Shown piece after piece: positions 1 to 7,617 of a stretch of 18,215 bases of DNA; the stretch's first letter is position 1, and every line of letters starts with the position of its first letter. The DNA lies in the NCBI GenBank assembly GCA_030426445.1, contig JAUHYS010000010.1, forward strand, positions 1 through 18,215, given 5' to 3'. The stretch comes from a bacterium. Lineage in GTDB: Bacteria; UBA10199; DSSB01. The position numbers and the translations under genes were made by a program. A model generated the notes under the pieces. The model was not told where the DNA came from and ran no database searches. It was given only the letters and a program-made list of their open reading frames with translations.

Positions 1-38
1 TAGGAAGCTCTAGTTTAAAAAAGAATAAAGGAGAAAAC

Positions 39-1310
39 ATGAAGCGACTAAAACACATATTATTATTAACCGGAATGTGTTTTCACATTTTAAACTGTGG
101 AAGCGGTGTTGAAACCAATGGCAGTGACAATCCACCACCTGATGATATTGTTCAACTCAATGCCTTCAGTTTAGGCAGCGAGTACCCGGCGGATATGGTG
201 ATTCCTGATATCGAAGGGATGCGCAATACGGCTTTTATCGGAACCGACGGGCTGGCTTTAGGGGTATTGGCCGTTAATTTGGATACTTTAAAAATTTCTT
301 CAGAGTTTCAAGGCCTGGATGCTACGCCTAATAATCTAGCCAGTGTTCTCAGTTATGCTCGGGATGTGGAAATCCTTTCTCCTGATTTAGCTTTATTTTT
401 AGGAGGAACTGGAATCGTCTCTTTCAATCCCACATCAGGTGAGGTCTATCAGGCTTTGGCTTTTGATCAGGAAATTTTATTGCAAGACCCTATTGAACTT
501 TCTCGTACCGTGAACGGAGAGGACACCATTTCGGGAAACTTTCTTCCCAGTTTTGCAGACCATGTGGCTGTCGTTGGAGATAAAGTTTTTATCAGTATGT
601 CCAATCGTTTTTCGGATGAAGAGTTTAAAAGCTACTTCGTTCAAGGGATGGTGAAGGTATTTGAATTACAAAATAATCAGCTTGTTCCCAGTGATCCAAG
701 TTACCAACTCTTGCCGGGTTTTAATCCGACGGGACTGACCGTTTATCAAAACAAACTTTATGTGACTTTGACAGGAGCGACTGAGTTTGCTGGAGTCGGA
801 CAAGTTCCGTTGACGGATTCCAAGATTATAAAAATAAACCCGGAAAATCTTTCTATTGAAGGCGAAATCAATCTCGGAAAAGTCGCAGCTAGTTACAGTT
901 CTTTGGCGATTACAGATCAAGGGCGTGCCTTTATTGGGAGTGCGGCTTTTAGCGAAGTCTATGAAATCGATCTCAATAGTTTAGAAGTGATTCATGGCGA
1001 AGATAAGCCTTTAATGGTTTCAGAAATAACCGACGATTATATTGTTGATCAGGAAATCCACCCTGATGGAGATCGGCTCTTTGTTTCCAGCTTTAACAAT
1101 AATTTTGTACGTGCCTTTGACCTGAGTGATCCCAATCAAGCTTTAGAAGAAACGATTTGGAATTTTGATTTAGAAGCTAATCCCGGTTTGACTGGAGCAG
1201 GTGCAATAGCCTTTCGTTTAGGAAAAGTAGGAGTAGATTTTATAGGTCATGATCTCATGGTATTAACCGGAAATCCAGGAACCTTATCGACTGCACTTAC
1301 CTTGTTTTAA
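39..1310 (+). CDS. Beta-propeller-like surface lipoprotein
   Basis: This is a predicted lipoprotein of 423 residues. A charged N-terminus (MKRLKH) and a short hydrophobic stretch lead to a lipobox-like ILNC with Cys20 as the modified residue; Asn at -1 is atypical for proteobacteria. The mature part is rich in beta strands and contains recurring phrases such as VVGDKVFISMSN, LTVYQNKLYVTLTG, LAITDQGRAFIGS and HPDGDRLFVSSFNNNFVRAFDL. These are typical of YVTN/NHL-type beta-propeller blades, probably about seven. No catalytic motif is visible, so a binding or scaffold role at the cell surface is inferred. The start is supported by AGGAG at 29-33, five bases before ATG. The next lipoprotein gene begins 15 bases after the stop, so the two are probably co-transcribed. 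The fold call is moderately sure; the ligand is unknown. Confidence 0.75.
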   Translation: MKRLKHILLLTGMCFHILNCGSGVETNGSDNPPPDDIVQLNAFSLGSEYPADMVIPDIEGMRNTAFIGTDGLALGVLAVNLDTLKISSEFQGLDATPNNLASVLSYARDVEILSPDLALFLGGTGIVSFNPTSGEVYQALAFDQEILLQDPIELSRTVNGEDTISGNFLPSFADHVAVVGDKVFISMSNRFSDEEFKSYFVQGMVKVFELQNNQLVPSDPSYQLLPGFNPTGLTVYQNKLYVTLTGATEFAGVGQVPLTDSKIIKINPENLSIEGEINLGKVAASYSSLAITDQGRAFIGSAAFSEVYEIDLNSLEVIHGEDKPLMVSEITDDYIVDQEIHPDGDRLFVSSFNNNFVRAFDLSDPNQALEETIWNFDLEANPGLTGAGAIAFRLGKVGVDFIGHDLMVLTGNPGTLSTALTLF

Positions 1311-1325
1311 TAATAGGAGCAAAAC

Positions 1326-2141
1326 ATGTGTCTTAAAAAAAATATTTATAAAGTTTTTTATTTACCTTTTATTCTAAGTTTATTTTTTCTCAATCATTGT
1401 GGAGGAGGGCAGTTATTATTCGGAGGCTCAGAGCTGCCTCTTGTTCCATCAGAAGAAGAAACAGATTTCGATGACCCCAATCCTTCAGAAAATTCTGACG
1501 ATGAAAATAACGAAAGTGAGGAAGAAGTAGAACCGCAACCCGGCCCAGAGCCTGACCCTGATGAAGATGGTATTCCCGATGCGGTTCCTTCGGATCATTT
1601 TATAGACGAATTAGTTCAATGGACACCTGGAGAAAATGCTGGTTTTGGTGAGAATGAGTTGCCACAAATTATCATGGGACCTCCTCAAGGCAATGGAGAG
1701 ATAACAGGGGGATTGGATGTACTCTCTTTGGGTATGGGAGGCGAGATCATTGTTAAAAGTGAGACCCCGGTTTTAAATGGTGAAGGGATCGACTTCATTG
1801 TTTTTGAAAATGCTTTTTTTGAAGGAGGAGACCCTGACAAGCCTTTTATGGAAATGGGTGAGGTTTCAGTCAGCCAAAATGGAGAGGCTTTTGTGAGCTT
1901 TCCTTGCAATCAACAAACTGGAGTGGGCTGTGCAGGAATAAATCCGGTCTATGCGAATAGCGAAAAAAATAATATTGACCCTTTAGACCCTGAAACTGCC
2001 GGTGGCGATCCTTTCGATTTAGAAGATTTAGATTTAGAATGGATTCAGTATGTGAAAATCAGAGATGTCAGCGGAAATGGCTGTCAGCCGGTTTGTTTTA
2101 ATGGCTTTGATTTGGATGCGATTGCATTTATTTACCAGTAA
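1326..2141 (+). CDS. Lipoprotein with FENxF/GFDLDA cell-surface domain
   Basis: This 271-residue predicted lipoprotein has a hydrophobic signal ending in LNHC (Cys25), with His at -1, again a relaxed lipobox. Residues about 41-85 form a very acidic Glu/Asp/Pro linker that includes DPDEDGIPD, resembling a calcium-binding repeat. Residues about 86-271 form the domain, with landmarks FEN (160-162), EVSVSQNG (179-186), AGGDPFDLED (225-234), VKIRD (243-247) and GFDLDAIA (260-267). This pattern occurs in proteins annotated as cell surface protein or PEP-CTERM protein, and as I recall in the Leptospira LIC_13355-type lipoproteins. Cys pairs 194/202 and 253/257 could form disulfides. AGGAG at 1315-1319 lies six bases before ATG. 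It is probably in an operon with the upstream propeller lipoprotein, suggesting that the two work together on the outer surface. No enzymatic residues are evident. Confidence 0.75.
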   Translation: MCLKKNIYKVFYLPFILSLFFLNHCGGGQLLFGGSELPLVPSEEETDFDDPNPSENSDDENNESEEEVEPQPGPEPDPDEDGIPDAVPSDHFIDELVQWTPGENAGFGENELPQIIMGPPQGNGEITGGLDVLSLGMGGEIIVKSETPVLNGEGIDFIVFENAFFEGGDPDKPFMEMGEVSVSQNGEAFVSFPCNQQTGVGCAGINPVYANSEKNNIDPLDPETAGGDPFDLEDLDLEWIQYVKIRDVSGNGCQPVCFNGFDLDAIAFIYQ

Positions 2142-2146
2142 ATATT

Positions 2147-2350
2147 TCAAACGCCCCCTAACCCCCTCTTCGTCTCAGGAGGGGGAACGATATATTAACT
2201 TTTTTTAAAGATAAAAAACTTATCTAGATAAAGATGATTACTTTAAAAAGGTTAGTATTTATCTAAATATTGATTTCATAGTTTCCCCCTCTTGAGACAC
2301 CAGTCTTTTGTCCGGCATTTATGCGGGAAGTGGGGACAGGGGGCGTTTGA
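2147..2350. repeat. MITE-like palindromic intergenic element
   Basis: The element is bounded by perfect 13-bp terminal inverted repeats: TCAAACGCCCCCT at 2147-2159 and AGGGGGCGTTTGA at 2338-2350. A second, inner inverted pair lies at 2172-2188 and 2281-2298 (GTCTCAGGAGGGGGAAC against the complement GTCTCAAGAGGGGGAAAC). The AT-rich middle contains the palindrome TTATCTAGATAA (2220-2231). The left arm can fold on itself (CCCCCTC 2162-2168 with GAGGGGG 2179-2185). The right arm carries a further hairpin (TCCGGCAT 2311-2318 with ATGCGGGA 2321-2328, one mismatch). No transposase is encoded. The element occupies nearly all of the space between two convergent genes, five bases after one stop and five before the other, so it may also serve as their bidirectional terminator. 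No clear target-site duplication is seen. Confidence 0.7.
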
Positions 2351-2355
2351 TAAAA

Positions 2356-3084
2356 TCAATAAAAAAGTCTAATCGCCATCACCAGCAAAGCCACTGCAAC
2401 AAAAACACGAATTACTTTGTCTCCGTTTTTAATGGCGAGTTTGGTTGCGGTATAAGCTCCGATGCCAGTTCCCAATGCGTAAATGAAACCAACTTTCCAT
2501 TCTACTTGTCCTACGAGCGCGAAGAAAATGAGTGCGGGTAAAGTATAGAGAGCAATAATCACTACTTTGTAGACATTACTATTCAGTAAATTGCTTTTAA
2601 AAAAACGTGTAAAAATAATTAAAAAGACAATGCCAACTCCAATTTGAATAAAGCCTCCATAAAGTCCTATCAAAAATAAGATAAGGTATCCTAAATATTT
2701 ATTTTTAGGTAATTGGGGAGGCCTGTCTTTTAAAAGTTGTGATTGAGGAAATAAAAGGAGTGCCGCTCCCAGAACGATGACAAGAGCAAGGATGCGTTGA
2801 AACCAAATTTCAGAAATGGAGATAGCTAAAAAAACTCCTAATAGACTTCCAGGAATCGTCCATATACCCATTTTGAAAATTTTTTTTAAATTAAAATTTT
2901 TGTGTTTTTTAAAACCTTGAATAGCAGCGAGGCTTTGCGACATAACCGCGATTCTAATTGTTCCATTTGCAGTTTGAGGAGGAAGTCCCAAAAATATTAG
3001 AAGAGGCATCACCAACATCGAACCTCCGCCTGCCATGACGTTAAGATTGCCTGCAAAAAAACCCACTAAAAAAACGAGGTCCAT
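2356..3084 (-). CDS. TSUP (TauE/SafE-type) membrane permease
   Basis: This 242-residue protein is almost entirely hydrophobic helices, about seven or eight membrane spans. It shows the two family half-repeats: the first starts with GFFAGNLNVMAGGGSM and continues with PPQTANGTIRIAV, and the second with GLYGGFIQIGVGI. These are the glycine-rich helix starts and Asn/Arg motif of the sulfite exporter TauE/SafE (TSUP) family, which moves sulfite, sulfoacetate or other small organosulfur anions across the inner membrane. The substrate here cannot be told. The length fits the family (about 240-270). The gene starts 7 bases after the stop of the cardiolipin synthase gene on the same strand, so it is the second gene of a probable operon. 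No strong Shine-Dalgarno sequence precedes ATG, which would fit translational coupling. Confidence 0.9.
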   Translation of the reverse strand: MDLVFLVGFFAGNLNVMAGGGSMLVMPLLIFLGLPPQTANGTIRIAVMSQSLAAIQGFKKHKNFNLKKIFKMGIWTIPGSLLGVFLAISISEIWFQRILALVIVLGAALLLFPQSQLLKDRPPQLPKNKYLGYLILFLIGLYGGFIQIGVGIVFLIIFTRFFKSNLLNSNVYKVVIIALYTLPALIFFALVGQVEWKVGFIYALGTGIGAYTATKLAIKNGDKVIRVFVAVALLVMAIRLFY

Positions 3085-3091
3085 AAAAAAA

Positions 3092-4573
3092 TCAAAGATA
3101 AGGAGAAAAGAGTTTTGCTAAAGCATCTCTCAGTTTATGCATCGCAGGACGGTTTTCTAAAAATTTTTCGGTAATCAATTGAGAAGTCTCTTTCGTATTT
3201 ACAAAGTGTTCGCTGAGTTGTTGGTTGAGTTTTAGGTCGTAGACTTCAAGGTTGAATTCGAAATTAAGCCTTAAGCTGCGTGGGTCCACATTAGCGGAAC
3301 CCAATAAACTATAGAAATCATCTACTAAAAAATACTTGGTGTGTGCAAAGGGAGGTGGCTGAAAGTAAATCTTGATGCCATATTTTATTAAACCAGCTAA
3401 ATAGTTATGTGAAGCCCATTTTACATAGGGTAGGTTGTTGATTTCTGGAAGGATGATGATAACATCAACACCACGATTAGCCGCCGTAATCAAAGACGAA
3501 GTCAGACTGGGATCTGGAATAAAATAAGGAGTCATAATCCAGACTTTTTCTCTGGCACAGCTTAAAGCCCCATTCATGATCAAACGAATTTTTTCTAATT
3601 CCTCATTTGGACCATCGATAATGCCGCGACATAAACATTGACTGGCTGGAGCGGTTTCATAATGAAAGTCTCTTTCAGGAATTTTTTTTGTGCAAAAATA
3701 CCAATCCGTTAAAAAAGATTCTTGAAGCTGTGCCAAAATTTTACCTTTCACTAAAAAGTGAATGTCCTGAACGGGTTTTTTATTTTTTGGATCGTGAGTG
3801 AGGTGGCGATCGCCGATGTTCATACCACCCGTAAATCCAAGCTTCCCATCAACCACCATAACTTTGCGATGAGTTCTTAAATTGATGTGAATATTAAACA
3901 AAGAGGGCGGTAAAAAAAACGCACAAGGAATTTTAGCCTTTTTTAAAAGATTTTTAATGGACCCTTTTGCATGAAAGGCTCCATAGCCATCGACTAAAAC
4001 TTTGACCTCCACACCGCGTTCTTGAGCTCTTGCTAAAGCTTTGACAAACTTGTGTCCTGTTTGATTAGGTTCAAAAATATAGGTGGAAAGATAAATCCAA
4101 TCTTGGGCTGCTTCAATGGCTTCTAACATTTTAGGGTAGCATTCTTCACCGTTAAAAAGTGCCTCAATAGAACAGTCTGGAATCAGAGGTAGCTTTGAGA
4201 TGGATGCGGATATTTTTATCAGGGGTAAAAAAGTATGATGATTGAAAGGAAGGTTTAAGGATTCGATATTAATAGGTTCACTTTTAGGAGAAAGGAGCCT
4301 TTCTTCTTGCCAACGCCCGCTCGAGCGCCAAATCATGGCTCGACTTTTGATACGGTTGACTCCAAAAACGATATAATAAATAGCACCGAATCCTGGAACC
4401 AATAAGCAGATGGCTGTCCAAGCTAGAGAGGCTCGAGGATCCTGTTTATTGAATAAAGCATGGATAGCGCAAGGAATTCCAACAAGGTAGCCCAGTATCA
4501 ATATGATGGGGAAATAAAGGCCATCCCAAAACCACAAATAGTGCTGCAAAGTTTTTAAAAAGTCTAAAATCAT
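3092..4573 (-). CDS. cls: Cardiolipin synthase (phospholipase D family)
   Basis: The product (493 residues from the chosen ATG) joins two phosphatidylglycerol molecules into cardiolipin and glycerol at the inner membrane. Two N-terminal membrane helices and the PLDc_N segment (DPRASLAWTAICLLVPGFGA) precede two phospholipase D domains, each with an HKD motif: HRKVMVVD (H235, K237, D242), followed by GKLGFTGGMN, and HTKYFLVD (H411, K413, D418), followed by GSANVDPRS. Length and order match bacterial ClsA-type enzymes. The frame stays open to a TTG at 4627, but the ATG at 4573 gives the usual N-terminus (MILDFLKTLQHY), and a possible promoter lies across the upstream TTG. The gene is followed at 7 bases by the TSUP permease and is divergent from the GH3 gene. 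The family assignment is secure. Confidence 0.93.
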   Translation of the reverse strand: MILDFLKTLQHYLWFWDGLYFPIILILGYLVGIPCAIHALFNKQDPRASLAWTAICLLVPGFGAIYYIVFGVNRIKSRAMIWRSSGRWQEERLLSPKSEPINIESLNLPFNHHTFLPLIKISASISKLPLIPDCSIEALFNGEECYPKMLEAIEAAQDWIYLSTYIFEPNQTGHKFVKALARAQERGVEVKVLVDGYGAFHAKGSIKNLLKKAKIPCAFFLPPSLFNIHINLRTHRKVMVVDGKLGFTGGMNIGDRHLTHDPKNKKPVQDIHFLVKGKILAQLQESFLTDWYFCTKKIPERDFHYETAPASQCLCRGIIDGPNEELEKIRLIMNGALSCAREKVWIMTPYFIPDPSLTSSLITAANRGVDVIIILPEINNLPYVKWASHNYLAGLIKYGIKIYFQPPPFAHTKYFLVDDFYSLLGSANVDPRSLRLNFEFNLEVYDLKLNQQLSEHFVNTKETSQLITEKFLENRPAMHKLRDALAKLFSPYL

Positions 4574-4612
4574 AAAAGCTCTTAGATCATATCTTGCCGA
4601 GTTCTTAGCGAA

Positions 4613-4641
4613 AGTACAAGAATTCAATGCTATTTCAGCAA
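4613..4641 (-). promoter_or_regulatory. Possible sigma70-type promoter for cls
   Basis: On the minus strand, TTGCTG (complement of 4636-4641) and TGTACT (complement of 4613-4618) are separated by 17 bases and match the -35 and -10 consensus at four of six positions each. Transcription would start roughly 30-35 bases before the ATG at 4573 and exclude the TTG at 4627. This rests on sequence resemblance only. Confidence 0.3.
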
Positions 4642-4675
4642 CATTTCATGCTTTTTTCATTAGGGGTTCATCTCT

Positions 4676-4693
4676 ATCTTAAATGATTAAGAT
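4676..4693. promoter_or_regulatory. Palindrome ATCTTAA-ATGA-TTAAGAT
   Basis: A perfect 7-bp inverted repeat with a 4-base spacer lies between the divergent cls and GH3 genes, 33 bases before the GH3 start codon. It could be an operator for a dimeric repressor or a weak AU-rich hairpin in the 5' leader. There is no second copy in the window to support a regulon. Confidence 0.25.
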
Positions 4694-4726
4694 GGGTAGG
4701 GAAAAACATCTATACGAGTGGAAAAT

Positions 4727-6031
4727 ATGAAAACCTTAAAAATACTCTTTTGTTTTATTTTAATCCTTTGCTGCGTTTACAATTCCTTTTTTATACGCAC
4801 TCCTATCACAACTCCTTTTCATTTTTATGACGCTTTTTTCATTTTAAGCATCACTCTAGTTTTGTGTATTTTTTCTATTTTTCGTAGAGGCAAATTCTTT
4901 TTGTTTCAACATAAAAAAAGTAGAATATTTTTTTTAGTCTTTTGGTTTGGGCTTATTGGTTTCAACTTGACAGCAGTTCTTCTTAAAGAAGGAAGCTTTC
5001 AATATGCGCGCTATCAAGTCCTTCGCTCCACTCCACAAGAATTACAAAAATGGGGACGGCATTTTATTATTGGCTATCGTGATTTTGAAGAAGTCAAGGC
5101 TTTGGTCAGTCGGGGTGCTGTCGGAGGAGTGTATATTACGCACCGTAATATTAAAGGCAAAACTTACGCCCAAGTTCAGTCAGAGATCAAACAATTACAA
5201 GCATTGCAAGCGAAGCTGGGACTTCCTCCTTTGTGGGTTGCAGCTGATCAGGAAGGTGGCATTGTTTCCTGGCTTTCTCCTCTTTTACCACATCAGCCTC
5301 CTTTGTCGACTTTGGTAAAAAATTATCCTGAGCCCAGCGAACGCAGACAAGCGGTTAAACGATACGCCAGCAAACAAGCTAAAGCTTTAGCTCAATTAGG
5401 AGTGAATCTTAATTTTAGCCCCGTTGTCGACCTTAAGTTCAGAAAAAAACAATCCCGATTAATCGACCGTAGTCAAATTTTCAAACGTGCGATTTCTTCG
5501 GACCCGCAAGTTGTTGCTGAAGTCGCTTCGGTGTATTCGGAAACCTTTTTAAAAAATAAAGTCACACCGACACTCAAACATTTTCCGGGCCTGGGAAGAA
5601 TAGCAGAGGATACTCATGTGGAAGATGCGGGCTTGTCTTTAGATATTTCCGAGCTAGAAAAAACAGATTGGTTCCCCTTTCGCCAGGTCTTGCAAAATTA
5701 TCCTGCTATGCTCATGTTAAGTCATGTTAAACTGACCACAGTTGATCCAAAAAACCCGAGTTCTGTTTCAAAAAAAATGGTAACAGGTCTATTAAGAAAA
5801 AAATGGAAGCATGAGGGTTTTTTAATTACAGATGACTTTAGTATGCACCCCATTTTTTACCGCAAGGGCGGAGTGAGAAAAGCTTCGGTGGATGCACTGG
5901 ATGCCGGAATCGATTTCATTTTAGTATCTTATGACTCTGATCTTTATTACGAAGCAATGGACGCAGTCATTCAAGCAGCAAGAAAAAATCAGCTTTCTGG
6001 AAAATCCATCTTCAAGAAAAAAACTGATTAG
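4727..6031 (+). CDS. Membrane-tethered GH3 beta-N-acetylhexosaminidase (NagZ-like)
   Basis: This is a glycoside hydrolase family 3 enzyme, probably cleaving GlcNAc from muropeptides or related glycans. Three hydrophobic helices occupy roughly residues 5-85 and anchor the enzyme; the catalytic barrel follows. Landmarks are DQEGG; KHFPGLG (284-290) followed by EDTH (294-297), which supplies the Asp-His acid/base pair of NagZ enzymes; and TDDFSM with D369 as the likely nucleophile. The usual KHFPGHG reads KHFPGLG, with Leu in place of the second His. There is no C-terminal GH3 sandwich domain, as in single-domain NagZ. Typical Gram-negative NagZ is soluble and about 340 residues; the extra membrane segment is unusual. 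The frame begins at a GTG at 4718, but ATG at 4727 has GAG at 4716-4718 eight bases upstream and is preferred. It is convergent with the hydrolase gene, 11 bases apart. Confidence 0.85.
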   Translation: MKTLKILFCFILILCCVYNSFFIRTPITTPFHFYDAFFILSITLVLCIFSIFRRGKFFLFQHKKSRIFFLVFWFGLIGFNLTAVLLKEGSFQYARYQVLRSTPQELQKWGRHFIIGYRDFEEVKALVSRGAVGGVYITHRNIKGKTYAQVQSEIKQLQALQAKLGLPPLWVAADQEGGIVSWLSPLLPHQPPLSTLVKNYPEPSERRQAVKRYASKQAKALAQLGVNLNFSPVVDLKFRKKQSRLIDRSQIFKRAISSDPQVVAEVASVYSETFLKNKVTPTLKHFPGLGRIAEDTHVEDAGLSLDISELEKTDWFPFRQVLQNYPAMLMLSHVKLTTVDPKNPSSVSKKMVTGLLRKKWKHEGFLITDDFSMHPIFYRKGGVRKASVDALDAGIDFILVSYDSDLYYEAMDAVIQAARKNQLSGKSIFKKKTD

Positions 6032-6042
6032 GTTTCAATAGC

Positions 6043-6900
6043 TTAGAGAAACTTGAAAATCTCTTTCGCCAATAGTTCGGGAGCTTCTAAATGCATCATA
6101 TGGCCTATATTGGGAAGACCCACGCATTGTGTCTTTGGGGGAAAATACTTTTGATCTCTTTTTAGATGTTGTTTAAGATAAATTTTATAAAGTTCCGATG
6201 CTTCTGCATAAACAAAAAGTGAAGGGGCATGAATCGCTTGCCAGCAACTATAAAAGTTTTCTTTACTAAAGCTATGAGGCTCAATAAGTTTGTGTTTGGG
6301 GTCACTAGAAAAAACATAGCCTTCTTTTGTTTTTTTACTCAGATAAGGCACAAGCCATTCAATCTTATCTTGAGGGATTTCAGGGTTAGCCAGTTGTAGG
6401 CGTGAAACGAGTGTTTTTTTATTAGGGTAAATTTTAAATTTTTTATTGTCTAATTGACTTAACCATTGATGAATGCGCTGAGTATCAGTCTTTTTACTTT
6501 GTGACTGAAAAACAAAGCCTTCCAGATTGATGAATTTAGAAATTTTTTTAGGAAAACTTCCAGCATAAGCCGAGGTAATCGCTCCTCCTAGGGAGTGGCC
6601 TAATAAAATGACTTTTCTTTTTGAAAAATGAGTTTCAATGATCTGGTGTAAATCAGCGAGATAATCGTAAAAAAAATAACCTAAAGGGTTTCTGCTATGT
6701 TGACTCTTGGCATAGCCTCGCATATCAAAAGCCACACAGTAAAATTTTTTAGCTAAAAATTGGTTTAAAAAATGAAAACTTGCACCTGTATCCATCCAAC
6801 CATGCAGCATTAAAATAAGAGGTTTTTTAGGGCTTCCCCAAAAATAAAATCTGAGCCGATTTTGATGAATTAAAAAAGATTGTGTTTGGATTTTAATCAT
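6043..6900 (-). CDS. Alpha/beta hydrolase (serine hydrolase-like)
   Basis: This 285-residue, apparently cytoplasmic alpha/beta-hydrolase-fold enzyme has no signal peptide. The oxyanion-hole motif LMLHGWMDTGASF (about 30-42), the strand AFDMRGYAKSQ, the nucleophile elbow GHSLGG (Ser103) and the C-terminal histidine in NIGHMMHLE (His267) are all present. The acid is probably in the segment around VYAEASELY, where the usual Asp may be replaced by Glu. The HGWMD start is characteristic of SERHL-type (serine hydrolase-like) esterases of unknown natural substrate. No clear Shine-Dalgarno sequence precedes ATG. The 180-base region upstream is shared with the divergent DUF5684-like gene. The fold is sure and the substrate unknown. 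Confidence 0.88.
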   Translation of the reverse strand: MIKIQTQSFLIHQNRLRFYFWGSPKKPLILMLHGWMDTGASFHFLNQFLAKKFYCVAFDMRGYAKSQHSRNPLGYFFYDYLADLHQIIETHFSKRKVILLGHSLGGAITSAYAGSFPKKISKFINLEGFVFQSQSKKTDTQRIHQWLSQLDNKKFKIYPNKKTLVSRLQLANPEIPQDKIEWLVPYLSKKTKEGYVFSSDPKHKLIEPHSFSKENFYSCWQAIHAPSLFVYAEASELYKIYLKQHLKRDQKYFPPKTQCVGLPNIGHMMHLEAPELLAKEIFKFL

Positions 6901-6945
6901 AAAGAGAAAGGGTCGTATGATAAATTTTTAAAAAAATCATAATGC

Positions 6946-6974
6946 TTGCTACACACAATAAAACTTTGTAAACT
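6946..6974 (+). promoter_or_regulatory. Possible promoter for the DUF5684-like gene
   Basis: TTGCTA (6946-6951) and TAAACT (6969-6974) are separated by 17 bases, each matching four of six positions of the sigma70 consensus. The region 6901-7080 between divergent genes is very AT-rich and otherwise holds nothing I can name. The long leader (about 100 bases) before the ATG at 7081 is unexplained. Confidence 0.3.
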
Positions 6975-7080
6975 CTAAGATAAACTTTTTATTTCATAGG
7001 GTTTAAGTTTTTAAAAAGCCAGAAGTATTTTTATTGAATCATAAAAAAAACGAGAAAGTTTTTAATAGAAAGGGGAAGCT

Positions 7081-7530
7081 ATGAACTTTAAAATACAAGA
7101 AGTGAATCCATTTCAGGATACAAATGCCCTGCAAAATATGCAAGGTATGGATGAAAGCATGGGGGCTTTAGGTGCGGGCTTAGGTATTGTTCTATTTTTG
7201 GTCTACTTTGTTGTCATTGTTGTGATGATCGCCAGCATGTGGAAAGTTTTTACCAAGGCTGGCAAACCTGGTTGGGCTGCACTTGTTCCAATTTATAATA
7301 TTATTGTGATGTTAGAAATTGTTGGAAGACCAGTGTGGTGGATCTTATTATTATTTATTCCTTTAGTAGGGTTTATCGTCGGAATCATTCTTGCAATTGA
7401 TCTTGCTAAAAGCTACGGAAAAGGAACAGGTTTTGGAATCGGCTTAGCTTTGTTACCGGTTATTTGTTACCCCATGCTAGGTTTTGGTTCTGCGCAGTAT
7501 AAAGGGCCAGCAGCTCAGGCAGCGGCTTAG
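7081..7530 (+). CDS. Small DUF5684-like membrane protein
   Basis: This 149-residue integral membrane protein has a polar N-terminus of about 30 residues, then three or four hydrophobic helices (about 31-58, 79-105, 110-135) and an Ala-rich C-terminus. The segment after helix 1, FTKAGKPGWAALVPIYNII, followed by VGRPVWWILLLFIP and LAKSYGKGTGFGIGLALLP, is the hallmark of DUF5684 proteins, often small standalone membrane proteins of unknown role. AGGGGAAG lies directly before ATG and supports the start. A strong terminator follows at 7559, so the gene is probably monocistronic. No function is claimed. Confidence 0.85.
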   Translation: MNFKIQEVNPFQDTNALQNMQGMDESMGALGAGLGIVLFLVYFVVIVVMIASMWKVFTKAGKPGWAALVPIYNIIVMLEIVGRPVWWILLLFIPLVGFIVGIILAIDLAKSYGKGTGFGIGLALLPVICYPMLGFGSAQYKGPAAQAAA

Positions 7531-7558
7531 TAGACTTAAAAAGGATATTTATCATTTA

Positions 7559-7599
7559 ACTCCCAAAGTTTTTTATGTATAAACTTTGGGAGTTTTTTT
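7559..7599 (+). terminator. Intrinsic terminator of the DUF5684-like gene
   Basis: A perfect 13-bp stem (ACTCCCAAAGTTT at 7559-7571 with AAACTTTGGGAGT at 7581-7593) with a 9-base loop is followed by a run of T. It lies 29 bases after the stop codon and 19 bases before the rnz start, separating the two genes. Confidence 0.9.
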
Positions 7600-7617
7600 G
7601 TGAGGTAAATCTAAAAA

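Noticed and set aside
2308..2541. Open frame on the plus strand across the end of the repeat element and the TSUP gene
   Set aside because: It overlaps the MITE-like repeat and is antisense to the clear TSUP gene; composition is not protein-like and there is no ribosome binding site.
4574..4627. Longer cls reading from TTG at 4627
   Set aside because: The added 18 residues are not membrane-like, have no ribosome binding site and overlap a possible promoter; the ATG at 4573 gives the standard N-terminus.
6030..6054. Hairpin AGGTTTC/GAAACTT between the convergent GH3 and hydrolase genes
   Set aside because: The stem is short and AT-rich, overlaps both coding ends and has no proper T tract, so it was not called a terminator.
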